From Pseudomonas sp. Root562 (GTDB lineage: Bacteria; Pseudomonadota; Gammaproteobacteria; Pseudomonadales; Pseudomonadaceae): DNA of 64,000 bases. Position 1 is the stretch's first letter, and each line of letters starts with the position of its first letter. The DNA is taken from contig NZ_LMGK01000022.1 of the NCBI RefSeq assembly GCF_001427125.1, positions 38,126 to 102,125 of the forward strand, written 5' to 3'. Position numbers and translations under genes: made by a program. The notes beneath the pieces are model-generated. The model did no database searches. It had not been told where the DNA came from and worked only from the letters and a program-made list of their open reading frames with translations. Below, in pieces: positions 26,821 through 35,349 of the stretch.

Positions 26821-27543
26821 ATGAAAGTATTGATCGTCCACGCTCACCCGGAGCCAAAATCCTTCACCGCCGCCCTGCGTGATCAAGCGCTAGCCACCCT
26901 CGAAGCCCAAGGCCATGAAGTGCAGGTCAGCGACCTGTACAAAATGAACTGGAACCCAGTGGCCAGCGACGCTGACTTCTCGTCGCGGGAAAACCCGCAA
27001 TACCTGGTCTACGCCCTGGAACAACGCCTCGGCGTGAAAAGCCAGTCCCTAGCGCCGGACATCCAGGCCGAGCTGGACAAACTGCTGTGGGCCGACCTGC
27101 TGATCCTCAACTTCCCGATCTTCTGGTTCTCCGCCCCGGCCATGCTCAAAGGCTGGATCGACCGGGTGCTGGTGTCGGGTATCTGTTACGGCGGCAAACG
27201 TTTTTACGATCAGGGTGGTTTGGCAGGCAAGAAAGCGCTGGTGACGGTGACGCTTGGCGGGCGTGAGCACATGTTCGGTGATGGCGCCATTCACGGACCG
27301 CTGGAGGACATGTTGCGGCCGATCCTGCGCGGCACCCTGGCTTATGTGGGTTTCGATGTGCTGCAGCCGTTCGTGGCATGGCATGTGCCGTATATCAGCG
27401 AAGAGGCTCGCCAGCAGTTTCTGGCTGATTACGGGCAGAGGTTGCAGCATTTGAGTGATGAGCAGCCGCTGGTGTTTCCGAAGCTGGCGCAGTTTGATGA
27501 GCAACTTTATCCTTTGTTTAATTCAACGGTCGTCGAAAAGTGA
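26821..27543 (+). CDS. NAD(P)H dehydrogenase (quinone), flavodoxin-like fold
   Basis: 240 residues of the NQO1/MdaB/YwrO flavodoxin-like quinone reductase family: VHAHPEPKSFTAAL at the N-terminus, FPIFWFSAPAMLKGWIDRVL in the middle and TLGGREHMFGDGAIHG in the flavin-contact loop. It reduces quinones by two electrons using NAD(P)H. An enzyme of this family follows aruH in P. aeruginosa (PA4975), so the ABC transporter genes look inserted between aruH and this gene, with the ancestral neighbour kept. AAGGA precedes ATG by 7 bases. The gene ends at a strong hairpin. Confidence 0.9.
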   Translation: MKVLIVHAHPEPKSFTAALRDQALATLEAQGHEVQVSDLYKMNWNPVASDADFSSRENPQYLVYALEQRLGVKSQSLAPDIQAELDKLLWADLLILNFPIFWFSAPAMLKGWIDRVLVSGICYGGKRFYDQGGLAGKKALVTVTLGGREHMFGDGAIHGPLEDMLRPILRGTLAYVGFDVLQPFVAWHVPYISEEARQQFLADYGQRLQHLSDEQPLVFPKLAQFDEQLYPLFNSTVVEK

Positions 27544-27553
27544 TTTGATTTAA

Positions 27554-27597
27554 CTAGCTGTTAATTGGTCCTTGATGGAGGGCCAATTAACAGCTAG
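27554..27597. terminator. bidirectional terminator hairpin between convergent genes
   Basis: A perfect 15-base-pair stem, CTAGCTGTTAATTGG (27554-27568) with CCAATTAACAGCTAG (27583-27597), extended inward by a few more pairs around the loop TGATGG. It lies between the convergent quinone reductase and RHS genes. The AT-rich arms give each direction a T-containing tail. Confidence 0.8.
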
Positions 27598-27602
27598 TGA
27601 GT

Positions 27603-28625
27603 TTAGAGTTTAAAGCGTCCAATGCTCAACTGAAGCCTGTGTTTTTGAGTCCGTAAGTCGGAAATTTCTTTGAGTAAACTAGATGTTTTCTCTAGGAAGT
27701 TTTTCGTTAGGTCTGAAAGATGTCGTTTATCGCCTGCATCCAACGAAAGGTGTCCTAATCTCGTTATATCAACAGTGCCACCCCTTTCAAGTTCAAAAAA
27801 ATCGGCTGAAGCTGGCTTGGTTTCTAAAAATGTTTGAAGTGTGGGTGGTAATTCTTTTGTACTCACGCTTGGGTTTGTGTTGATGACGTCTTTCGCTAAA
27901 TCTTTTAAAGGAATTTTCTTTAAAAATTCATTCTTGTCCGCACGAAAAATCTGGTTAATTTCATATTTTTTGCCTTGGATACTTTCGTTTATTCTACTTG
28001 TTTCGTCTATTACATTTGCTATCTCCCGACGGGTTGCTCTTCTGTACACCTGTAATTTCATTCCGTCGATTTCTACGGTCCTACGAAACAGTGACCAATG
28101 CCCATTGGGATCGCGTCCATTAATCGGGTCTCCCAAACAGTACGTATACGAATTAAAACCGCCTTTTCCGAACGGACTCAAACTGTCCGGACTATTGAAT
28201 CGCATCAACGCAGGATTGAACGCCCGATAACCATTCCCCAACAAGTAATGTCCGGTCATTGGATCAGGCCGTTCACCGTTGAAGCCCAACCGACTGGTTA
28301 ACCCACTTTCGGCGCTTCGGTGACCGTAGGCGGAGTAGGCAATAGGTTGACTTTCAGTGTTCTTCTCTAGCGTGTGTAGCACCGAGCGCTGTAAGTCGGT
28401 TGCCAGCAAAGTAGTACCGAAGACCTCGTTCTCGTGCTGTTGTTGCGCCAGCAACAGATCGTCATGCTGAACGATGGAGTGCCTGAGCGCTCCCTGTATC
28501 TCAGTGACCAAGCGGTTTTCGCAATAGAAACGGAGCGCTGGAGCGGTTGACCGGGTGTGGCTGATCAACCGATCCAGGGGATCGTAGCTATAGCGGGCGA
28601 GTACACAACTTTGCGGGGAAAGCAT
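27603..28625 (-). CDS. orphan RHS-repeat-associated core protein with variable C-terminal tail
   Basis: 340 residues. Residues 10-176 are the RHS-associated core: YSYDPLDRLISHTR, LGFNGERPDPMTGHYLLGNGYR split over 113-133, RFNSPDSLSPFGKGGFNSY (142-160) and the terminal GDPINGRDPNGHW. The last 164 residues (177-340) match no family known to me, are lysine- and serine-rich, encoded by visibly AT-richer DNA, and end in a probable coiled coil. That core plus variable-tip layout is typical of polymorphic toxins. An in-frame TGA four codons before ATG, with GAGG upstream, shows this is a short stand-alone gene and not the end of a full-length RHS. No adjacent immunity gene is visible. Confidence 0.82.
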   Translation of the reverse strand: MLSPQSCVLARYSYDPLDRLISHTRSTAPALRFYCENRLVTEIQGALRHSIVQHDDLLLAQQQHENEVFGTTLLATDLQRSVLHTLEKNTESQPIAYSAYGHRSAESGLTSRLGFNGERPDPMTGHYLLGNGYRAFNPALMRFNSPDSLSPFGKGGFNSYTYCLGDPINGRDPNGHWSLFRRTVEIDGMKLQVYRRATRREIANVIDETSRINESIQGKKYEINQIFRADKNEFLKKIPLKDLAKDVINTNPSVSTKELPPTLQTFLETKPASADFFELERGGTVDITRLGHLSLDAGDKRHLSDLTKNFLEKTSSLLKEISDLRTQKHRLQLSIGRFKL

Positions 28626-28643
28626 GGAAGTTCCTCACTTTCA

Positions 28644-28679
28644 AGGCTTGAGAGGCTTGAGAGGCTTGAGAGGCTTGAG
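28644..28679. repeat. four perfect tandem copies of a 9-base repeat
   Basis: AGGCTTGAG occurs four times in a row 18 bases upstream of the RHS-core start codon, in its presumed 5' leader. The copy number of such a perfect short repeat could vary by slippage. The remaining part of the 28680-28907 interval holds nothing recognisable. Confidence 0.9.
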
Positions 28680-28907
28680 TATCGGCGGAAATGAAGGTGG
28701 TGGGTACTAGCAGAACTGATAGGTAGATCTTTCATATCCTATGTAGGTTTTGATGTGCAGAGACCTTCATGGTGTGGCACATGCCTTATACGCAACACTT
28801 AAGTCGCGCTGCCCGACTGACCGTTTAACGCTCGGAGCCAAGAGCGGGCCGGGGGGTGAACTACACTGTTTCTACTTCACCCAGCCCGACTTCAGTCGGA
28901 GGTCAAC

Positions 28908-29363
28908 ATGAAACGCTTGTCACCTATCGGCCTGTGCGTTGCCTTGTGTTTTTTCAGTGTCCAGGGATGGGCGCAGACGGTGACGCCGTTGAAAGGCCAG
29001 AGTTCGCAGCAGACTCAAATGGATATCACCGAGTGCAACAACATTGCCGCCAGTCAGACGGCGTCGACCTCATCGACGCCCTCCGGAGGTCGGGTCAAGG
29101 GCGCCGTGGCCGGTGCGGCTGCCGGGGCTGCGGGTGCGCAGGTGCGCGGGCGGCAGCACGACGAGTTTTATGATCGCGTCGACGACGACACCAAACAGGA
29201 TTACCGCCAGAACCGCGCCAAGGAAACCGCAGCGGCCGGTGCCGTGGTCGGTGGCTCGCGCCAGCGTCAGGAGCGACGCGCGCAGGAGAAGACCAACACC
29301 GCGAACACGGCGACGGCTTATACCAGTTGCCTGCAAGGCAAGGGTTATCAAGTCAATCCCTGA
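28908..29363 (+). CDS. glycine-zipper domain protein, exported
   Basis: 151 residues with a Sec signal (about 1-22, VQGWAQ cleavage region), then a glycine-zipper segment GAVAGAAAGAAGAQVRG (about 64-80) and a second AAAGAVVGGSRQRQ (about 106-119). A conserved-looking Cys pair lies at TECNN and TSCLQGKGY. Proteins of this YMGG-like kind are periplasmic or outer-membrane associated; no enzyme activity is expected. GGAGG lies just before ATG. It is a single gene between the RHS protein and a convergent efflux operon. Confidence 0.85.
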   Translation: MKRLSPIGLCVALCFFSVQGWAQTVTPLKGQSSQQTQMDITECNNIAASQTASTSSTPSGGRVKGAVAGAAAGAAGAQVRGRQHDEFYDRVDDDTKQDYRQNRAKETAAAGAVVGGSRQRQERRAQEKTNTANTATAYTSCLQGKGYQVNP

Positions 29364-29376
29364 GAATCGCCGGTTG

Positions 29377-30420
29377 CTATGGAGCAGTGGCGGCATCCGC
29401 TCGGGTTGGTTTTTGCCGCTGTTCAAGTAAATGAACCATCAAGCACGCATACAGCGTTACGCCGATGAACAGCGCCATGCGCACGGCAAATGCGGTCTGT
29501 ACGTCCTTGCCTTCTGCACTGTCCTGAACAGATTGGCCCAGCAGGATGATCAGGGTCAGCAGGCTGTTGAGCCAGAATCCCGGGCTAAAGCGGCCCGATT
29601 TCAACCCGTAGAGCTTGCGCGCGACGATCAGGGCGAACAACAGCATCCACAAGAAGAACATCCACAAGTGGGCGAACAGGCTGAGCGCCCACCAGAACAT
29701 CACGGCCAACAGCCCCCCGAGCAGGGTCGATCCGATCAGCTCGCGTGCGGCGTTTCGCGCCGAGGTCGTCGAACTCTGTTGCCCCAGGTTGACCGCCTTG
29801 AGGACGATGGGCAGGTAACTTGCCGGATCAATCAAAGCGAGCAGGAATGCCGGAACCACGATCAAGGTGGCGCGCAAGGCGATTCGGTCCACTTCGCTCG
29901 TCGGGAGGGCTGGGGAAGGGGGCTGAGCCGGTGCGTTGACCGGTTCGCGGAACAGCCAGTGACTGAACATGCCGACGATCACTGCCAGAAGCAGTCCCGA
30001 GACCATGGCCGTGATGACCATGACTGCCAGGCCAAAATCGGCAACACCCGCCGAGGAAATCAGGGTCAGGCCAATCACCAGAAACGTGACGATCAGGTTA
30101 TTGCCGCCCCGCAAGCCGAAGCGAAAAACCAGGAACAGGCACAGGCCGATCAACAGCACCCCGGTGTTGGGGTAGTAACGCAGTACCGGGATCAACAACA
30201 GGCCGGTGCCGGTGGTCAGCATTGCAGCCAGCGCCAATACCACTGCTGTCTTGAACGGTAGCGGCCGATTGGCGGACGCGAGCAGCAGCGCACAGAGCAC
30301 CGGGGCTAAAAAAGGGATCGGCAGTGCCAGGCCAAAACTGGCGGCCAGGCATACCGACGTGCCAGTGGCCAGGCGCAATGCACGCTGAGCCCTGGGCGTG
30401 CGCTGTGCGCTAGTAAACAT
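29377..30420 (-). CDS. DUF2955/FUSC-like inner-membrane protein of an efflux system
   Basis: 347 residues with about ten hydrophobic segments in two blocks separated by a proline-rich cytoplasmic loop (near 165-180), the DUF2955 layout related to aromatic-acid exporter (FUSC) proteins. Its start overlaps the HlyD-type gene by 11 bases. With the adaptor and outer-membrane protein encoded upstream it should form a three-part efflux system in which this protein takes the place of an MFS or RND pump. The exported compound is unknown. Confidence 0.85.
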   Translation of the reverse strand: MFTSAQRTPRAQRALRLATGTSVCLAASFGLALPIPFLAPVLCALLLASANRPLPFKTAVVLALAAMLTTGTGLLLIPVLRYYPNTGVLLIGLCLFLVFRFGLRGGNNLIVTFLVIGLTLISSAGVADFGLAVMVITAMVSGLLLAVIVGMFSHWLFREPVNAPAQPPSPALPTSEVDRIALRATLIVVPAFLLALIDPASYLPIVLKAVNLGQQSSTTSARNAARELIGSTLLGGLLAVMFWWALSLFAHLWMFFLWMLLFALIVARKLYGLKSGRFSPGFWLNSLLTLIILLGQSVQDSAEGKDVQTAFAVRMALFIGVTLYACLMVHLLEQRQKPTRADAATAP

Positions 30421-31549
30421 ACGACAGCCAACTCATCAGCCGCAGGAACACCCGACCCAGTGGGTTCAGCAGATTATCTTCAGAGGGAAAAGCCATGACT
30501 TCCGCCTGGCCGCCAGCGCGGATGCCGCGGTTGTCACGCAGCTTCGCCAGGGCGTCAGGGGAAAACTCGATGATCACCGGGAAGCGTTGCGCGGGACGCA
30601 GCCAGTCGCGGCTGTTCTGCACGGTCGGCAGGCTGCCGGGCGCGGCGGGTTGGCCAACGCTGACGCCGTAACCGATGCTGCGTATGCGCCCCTCGAACAC
30701 TTCACCGGGCAGGGCATCGAGCACAATCGACACCGGGGTTTCAGGCTTGACCAGGCCGAGGTTGTTTTCAGTCATGTCGGCGCTGATCCATACATCGTGG
30801 ATGGCAATCAGGGTCATGACCGGGTTGCCGGCTGCGGCGAATTGGCCGACATCGGTGCGCAGGTCAGTGATCAAACCGGCCGAACGGGCGCGGATCTGCG
30901 TGTTGGAAAGGTCCAGTTCAGCTTTTGACAATGCCGTCGCGGCGCTACGCAGCAGGGCGTTGTCTTCCGCGCTGCCACCCTCCGTTTCACGGGCGCGCTG
31001 GACCTCGGCGCGGGCGGCGGCCACCTGGCTGACCGCCGCTTCGCGGTTGGCGCGGGAAACTTCCAGCAAACGCACGGAAATGGTTCCCGGGTCCTCTCGA
31101 TACAACCCTTCCAAGCGCTGATTGTCCTGGCGCGCCTTGAGCTCGTTGGCTTGCGCCGCACGCAAGCTGGCCTGGGCCGAAGCAATGCCGGCGGTACTGG
31201 CGCCGATCTGCCGGCGGGTGGATTCGAGGTCGGCGCGGGCACGGTCGACGGCAATCTGATACGGCTGCGGATCGATCTCGAAAATCACTTCCCCGGCCTT
31301 GACGTCCTGGTTGTTGCGCACATTGACGCGGGTTACCCGCCCCGCGACTTCCGCCGCCACCGGAATCACGAACGCACCGACCCGTGCCTGTTGCGTATAG
31401 GGCGTGAATCGGTCTGCCAGCAGGTACCACGCAAGGCTCAGGACGATCAGCAACAAAACCCACTTGATGCCTTTGCCAGTCGGGTCGGCAGCCGGTTCGG
31501 CGGGCGGCGGGGAGGGCGCGTCGGGCGTCACGGGCGCGGCTTCACTCAT
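30410..31549 (-). CDS. HlyD family membrane-fusion (adaptor) protein
   Basis: 379 residues. An N-terminal membrane anchor (about 30-48, WVLLLIVLSLAWYLLAD) is followed by a biotinyl-lipoyl half (RVNVRNNQDVKAGEVIFEID, about 93-112), a long alpha-hairpin rich in Ala, Arg and Gln (120-215) and the beta-barrel part (VWISADMTENNLGLVKPE). It matches EmrA/YibH-type adaptors. It overlaps the NodT gene by 8 bases and the DUF2955 gene by 11 bases, so the three subunits are co-translated. Confidence 0.92.
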   Translation of the reverse strand: MSEAAPVTPDAPSPPPAEPAADPTGKGIKWVLLLIVLSLAWYLLADRFTPYTQQARVGAFVIPVAAEVAGRVTRVNVRNNQDVKAGEVIFEIDPQPYQIAVDRARADLESTRRQIGASTAGIASAQASLRAAQANELKARQDNQRLEGLYREDPGTISVRLLEVSRANREAAVSQVAAARAEVQRARETEGGSAEDNALLRSAATALSKAELDLSNTQIRARSAGLITDLRTDVGQFAAAGNPVMTLIAIHDVWISADMTENNLGLVKPETPVSIVLDALPGEVFEGRIRSIGYGVSVGQPAAPGSLPTVQNSRDWLRPAQRFPVIIEFSPDALAKLRDNRGIRAGGQAEVMAFPSEDNLLNPLGRVFLRLMSWLSYVY

Positions 31550-33080
31550 GGTTTTTCACCTGGTCGGGCAAAGGGGATACGGGAAGGTCGGCAGAGGGAT
31601 CAGTCAGCAAGTCGCCCCAGTCCGTGCGTTGCTCCATCTGCTTGCGCGTCGTGGAGTCGACTCGGGCTTGGGCGCTGTACCAACCGCCGCCGAGTGCCTT
31701 GTACAAGGCAATCACGTTGCTCACGGCATCGCCGCGACTGAGCAGGTAACTGTCCTGGAGTTCAAGCAGTGCACGCTGTGCATCGAGTACGCGCTGGAAA
31801 TCCGAATAGCCTTCGCGATACAGCGCGTTGGCCAGCTCCAATGAACGTTTGGCCGCGCCTTCGGCCTCACGCAGAATGCGTTCGCGCTGCAATGCGCGAA
31901 CCAGTCCATTGGCTGCATCATCGGCCTCGCGCGCGGCCTGGCGGACTTTGTCGCGGTAGGCCTCGATCAATTGCTGCAACCGCGCATCCTGCACGCGCAC
32001 GTTGTTGCTGATACGGCCATAGTCGAACACGTTCCAACGCAGGCTTGGGCCGCCAATCAGGTCGAGGCTGCGGGATGTCCCGCTCAAGGTATCGGCGGAC
32101 CAGACGATACTGCCCAGCAACGTCAACGACGGGTAGAAATCGGTTTCGGCCACGCCGATCAATGCCGATTGGGCGGCGACATTCAGTTCTGCGGCGCGTA
32201 TGTCCGGGCGACGCAGCAGCAGATTGGCCGGGACATCCTGCAGCACCGCACGGTCCACCAACGGAATCAACCCAGTGTTCTCGGCCATCAGCGGCAGCGC
32301 CCCGGGTGGACGACCAATCAACACCGCCAGGGCATTGCGGATTCGACCGATCTGATCCTCGAGAACGGGGATTGTGCTCAAGGTGCCCAGGTATTGGGTC
32401 TTGGCTTGTTGCAAGTCGAGTTCAGCCGTCTGGCCACTCATGAACAGTTTTTCCGTTATCTCGTAATTGCGCTGTTGCTGGCGGGCGTTTTCCCGAGCCA
32501 CACGCAAACGCGCTTCGGTAGTGCGCAGGGAAAAATAGGTATCGGCAACCTGAGCCCGGAGCAATACCAGCGCATCTTCATAATTGGCTTCGGCAGCGAA
32601 GTAACTGGCATCGGAAGACTCGATGGCGCGGCTGAAACGGCCCCAGAAATCCAATTCCCAGCCCACATCGAAGCCGGCGCTGTGCTGCCAGAAATGGCTG
32701 TCGACAGGGTTATTGCCGCCGGACTGCCGCCGGTTGACGTAAAGGCTGTCAACGCTGACCTGCTGCAGTTGCGGATAGAGACCGCTTTGGGCAATGCCCA
32801 ATTGTGCGCGAGCTTCCATGACGCGCAACCCGGCGATCTTCAGGCTGGCGTTGTGCGCATCGGATTCGGCAATCAACTGGTCCAGCGCCGGGTCGGCGAA
32901 CACTTGCCACCACTGGCGGATGTCCGGATTCACTGCACGTTGGCTGGCGTGCTCAAGGGCCGGGGTGTTCCAGTGATCGATCCACGTTTCGCCGGGCGAT
33001 TGAAAGTCCGGTCCCAACCGCACGCAACCGCCAAGGACAAGCACGGCAGACAGCAGCAGCTGGAGGGTACCTGAATGCAT
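31542..33080 (-). CDS. NodT family outer-membrane efflux lipoprotein
   Basis: 512 residues from ATG 33080. A lipoprotein signal with lipobox VLGGC (Cys19) is followed by the two TolC-type repeats, with ADPALDQLIAESDAHNASLK near 70-90 and DFYPSLTLLGSIVWSADTL in the second half. The frame stays open 80 codons further upstream, but that stretch has no signal sequence and overlaps the divergent gene's start. First gene of the efflux operon. It forms the outer-membrane channel. Confidence 0.92.
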   Translation of the reverse strand: MHSGTLQLLLSAVLVLGGCVRLGPDFQSPGETWIDHWNTPALEHASQRAVNPDIRQWWQVFADPALDQLIAESDAHNASLKIAGLRVMEARAQLGIAQSGLYPQLQQVSVDSLYVNRRQSGGNNPVDSHFWQHSAGFDVGWELDFWGRFSRAIESSDASYFAAEANYEDALVLLRAQVADTYFSLRTTEARLRVARENARQQQRNYEITEKLFMSGQTAELDLQQAKTQYLGTLSTIPVLEDQIGRIRNALAVLIGRPPGALPLMAENTGLIPLVDRAVLQDVPANLLLRRPDIRAAELNVAAQSALIGVAETDFYPSLTLLGSIVWSADTLSGTSRSLDLIGGPSLRWNVFDYGRISNNVRVQDARLQQLIEAYRDKVRQAAREADDAANGLVRALQRERILREAEGAAKRSLELANALYREGYSDFQRVLDAQRALLELQDSYLLSRGDAVSNVIALYKALGGGWYSAQARVDSTTRKQMEQRTDWGDLLTDPSADLPVSPLPDQVKNHE

Positions 33081-33318
33081 TACGCGTTTTCCGACCAAGA
33101 ACATCACAGCAGCATAGACGCCCGGACGACTGCCGCTGTGTTTCAACGTCACGCGGCGTAAAAACGCCACCACTGTCGCAAAAACGACCTGTTTACGCTG
33201 AACGCGAACCACCACGACTTTTCTGTTGAACGAGTGTTCAGCCTGGTCTATGTTCGTTCCACCTTCTTTCCCGGCTGGTTGCGGGCTTGCGTTTCTTCTA
33301 TTTGAACGAGGCACTGGC

Positions 33319-35322
33319 ATGCGGTTTTCACCTTTTGTTGAGCGGATCTCAGGTCAAGGTGTCGCTGCCTGGGATATTCACAATGCGGCGTTCGAAGCCC
33401 GCCGCAATGGTGAGGATGTGATCATTCTCAGTGTCGGCGACCCGGATTTCCCAACCCCCGATTTCATTACCGATGCCGCCATCCAGGCGTTGCGCGAAGG
33501 AGATACCCACTACACCGAAATCGCCGGCCGCCAGGCGTTGCGCGAAGCCATCGCGGCGCGCTACGGCAAGCTGTTCGGGCGCGAGGTGCAGGCGGCAAAT
33601 GTGATCACCGTGGCCGGTGCGCAGAACGCCTTGTTCGTCACCTCGATGTGCCTGCTCAGTGCGGGGGACGAAGTGATTGCCCTCGATCCGATGTACGTGA
33701 CCTACGAAGCGACGCTCAAGGCTTCTGGCGCCACCCTGGTGCGGGTACCGTGCTCGGCGATGGATGATTTCCGTCTCGACGCTGCCGTATTGGCAAAAGC
33801 CATTACTCCACGAACCCGGGCGATTTTCCTGTCCAACCCCAACAACCCCACTGGCGTGATGCTCAATCGCGAAGAGCTGCAAGCCATCGCAGACCTGGCG
33901 ATCGCTCATAACCTGTGGGTGGTCGTCGATGAGGTCTACGAGAGCCTGGCTTTCGAACGCGAGCACCTGAGCCTGGCAGCGCTGCCGGGCATGGCCGAGC
34001 GTTGCGTGGTCATTGGCAGTCTGTCGAAATCCCACGCCATGACCGGTTGGCGGATCGGCTGGATCGTTGCCGACCCCGCCCTGATCGCGCATGCCGAAAC
34101 CCTGGTCCTGAGCATGCTCTACGGTTTGCCGGGGTTCGTCATGGAAGCCGCGCTCAAGGCTGTCGAGGCCCACGCTGAAGTGACCCACGGCATGCGCGAC
34201 ATCTATCGCCGCCGCCGTGATCTGGTGGTGAACGGGCTGTCCGATTGCCCGGGCATTTCAGTGCTCAAACCCGATGCCGGCATGTTCGTGCTGGTGGACG
34301 TGCGTGGCACTGGCCTGACTTCGCTGGAATTTGCCTGGCGCCTGTTGCGGGAGGCGAGGGTATCGGTGCTGGACGCGGCGGCTTTCGGCGAACCGGCCCA
34401 AGGCTTTGTGCGCCTGTCCTTCACTTTGGCTGAAGAGCGGCTGGCCGAGGCTTGCCAGCGCATTCGGGATTTCGTCCTGGTATTGAAGGGCGAAGCGCCG
34501 CGACCCGTGATCACGTGTGTCGCGACCGAGGCAAAGGTCGAACCCGTCGCGGCGCGGACCATGATCGAGGTCGAGAAACTGCACAAGCACTTCGGCAATA
34601 TCGAAGTGCTCAAAGGCGTGTCCCTGACCGCCCGTGAAGGGGAAGTGATTTCACTGATTGGCGCCAGCGGTTCGGGCAAAAGCACTTTGTTGCGCTGCAT
34701 CAACATGCTCGAAGTGCCGGACCAGGGGCGCATTCTGGTGGACGGCGAAAGCATTCACCTCAATCACACCCGCCCCGGCGCGCCGCTCATTTGCGACGCC
34801 AGGCAACTGGTGCGCATTCGGTCCAGCCTGGGCATGGTGTTCCAGAACTTCAACCTCTGGCCCCATCGTACGGTGCTGGAGAACCTCATCGAAGCGCCGA
34901 CCCAAGTCCTGCGCGAAAGCAAAGCGGAGGCCACCGAACGCGCCGAAGCCTTGCTCGAACGCGTGGGGCTGGCGGCCAAGCGCAACGAGTACCCGGCGTT
35001 TCTTTCCGGGGGACAGCAACAACGGGTGGCCATCGCCCGGGCCCTGGCCATGCGGCCCAAGGTCATGCTGTTCGATGAACCCACCTCGGCTCTCGACCCG
35101 GAACTGGTCGGGGAAGTGCTGCGGGTGATCCGCTCCCTCGCCGAAGAAGGCCGGACCATGATCCTGGTGACCCATGAAATGGCCTTCGCACGCGATGTCT
35201 CTTCCAAAGTCGCCTTCTTGCATCAAGGCCTGATCGAGGAAACCGGTTCGCCGGACGAAGTGTTCGTACACCCACGCAGCGAGCGTTGCCGGCAGTTCGT
35301 CAACGCTCATCAAACTCGCTAA
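33319..35322 (+). CDS. natural fusion: AruH-like aminotransferase + amino-acid ABC transporter ATPase
   Basis: One 667-codon frame. Residues 1-390 are a PLP aminotransferase (LSVGDPDFPTP 38-48, SNPNNPTGVML 172-182, Lys237 in SLSKSHAMTGWR) that aligns without gaps with AruH over the first 250 residues. A 20-25 residue linker (about 391-414) leads to a complete HisP/GlnQ-type ATPase: Walker A GASGSGKST (448-456), Q-loop FQNFN, signature LSGGQQQR (562-569), Walker B VMLFDEP (582-588), H-loop His619. GAGG sits 7 bases before ATG 33319. An internal ATG at 34561 opens the ATPase but has no ribosome site. All catalytic residues of both halves are present. The matching binding protein and permeases follow. 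Confidence 0.92.
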   Translation: MRFSPFVERISGQGVAAWDIHNAAFEARRNGEDVIILSVGDPDFPTPDFITDAAIQALREGDTHYTEIAGRQALREAIAARYGKLFGREVQAANVITVAGAQNALFVTSMCLLSAGDEVIALDPMYVTYEATLKASGATLVRVPCSAMDDFRLDAAVLAKAITPRTRAIFLSNPNNPTGVMLNREELQAIADLAIAHNLWVVVDEVYESLAFEREHLSLAALPGMAERCVVIGSLSKSHAMTGWRIGWIVADPALIAHAETLVLSMLYGLPGFVMEAALKAVEAHAEVTHGMRDIYRRRRDLVVNGLSDCPGISVLKPDAGMFVLVDVRGTGLTSLEFAWRLLREARVSVLDAAAFGEPAQGFVRLSFTLAEERLAEACQRIRDFVLVLKGEAPRPVITCVATEAKVEPVAARTMIEVEKLHKHFGNIEVLKGVSLTAREGEVISLIGASGSGKSTLLRCINMLEVPDQGRILVDGESIHLNHTRPGAPLICDARQLVRIRSSLGMVFQNFNLWPHRTVLENLIEAPTQVLRESKAEATERAEALLERVGLAAKRNEYPAFLSGGQQQRVAIARALAMRPKVMLFDEPTSALDPELVGEVLRVIRSLAEEGRTMILVTHEMAFARDVSSKVAFLHQGLIEETGSPDEVFVHPRSERCRQFVNAHQTR

Positions 35323-35349
35323 CGCCACATAAAAAGACGGGAAAACACC

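Noticed and set aside
27603..28625. RHS gene as the 3' end of a full-length RHS element
   Set aside because: An in-frame TGA lies four codons before the start, and upstream DNA to 28907 does not encode RHS repeats.
28644..28679. Short regular repeats as a possible CRISPR array
   Set aside because: The units are 9 bases with no spacers; no cas gene is present in the window.
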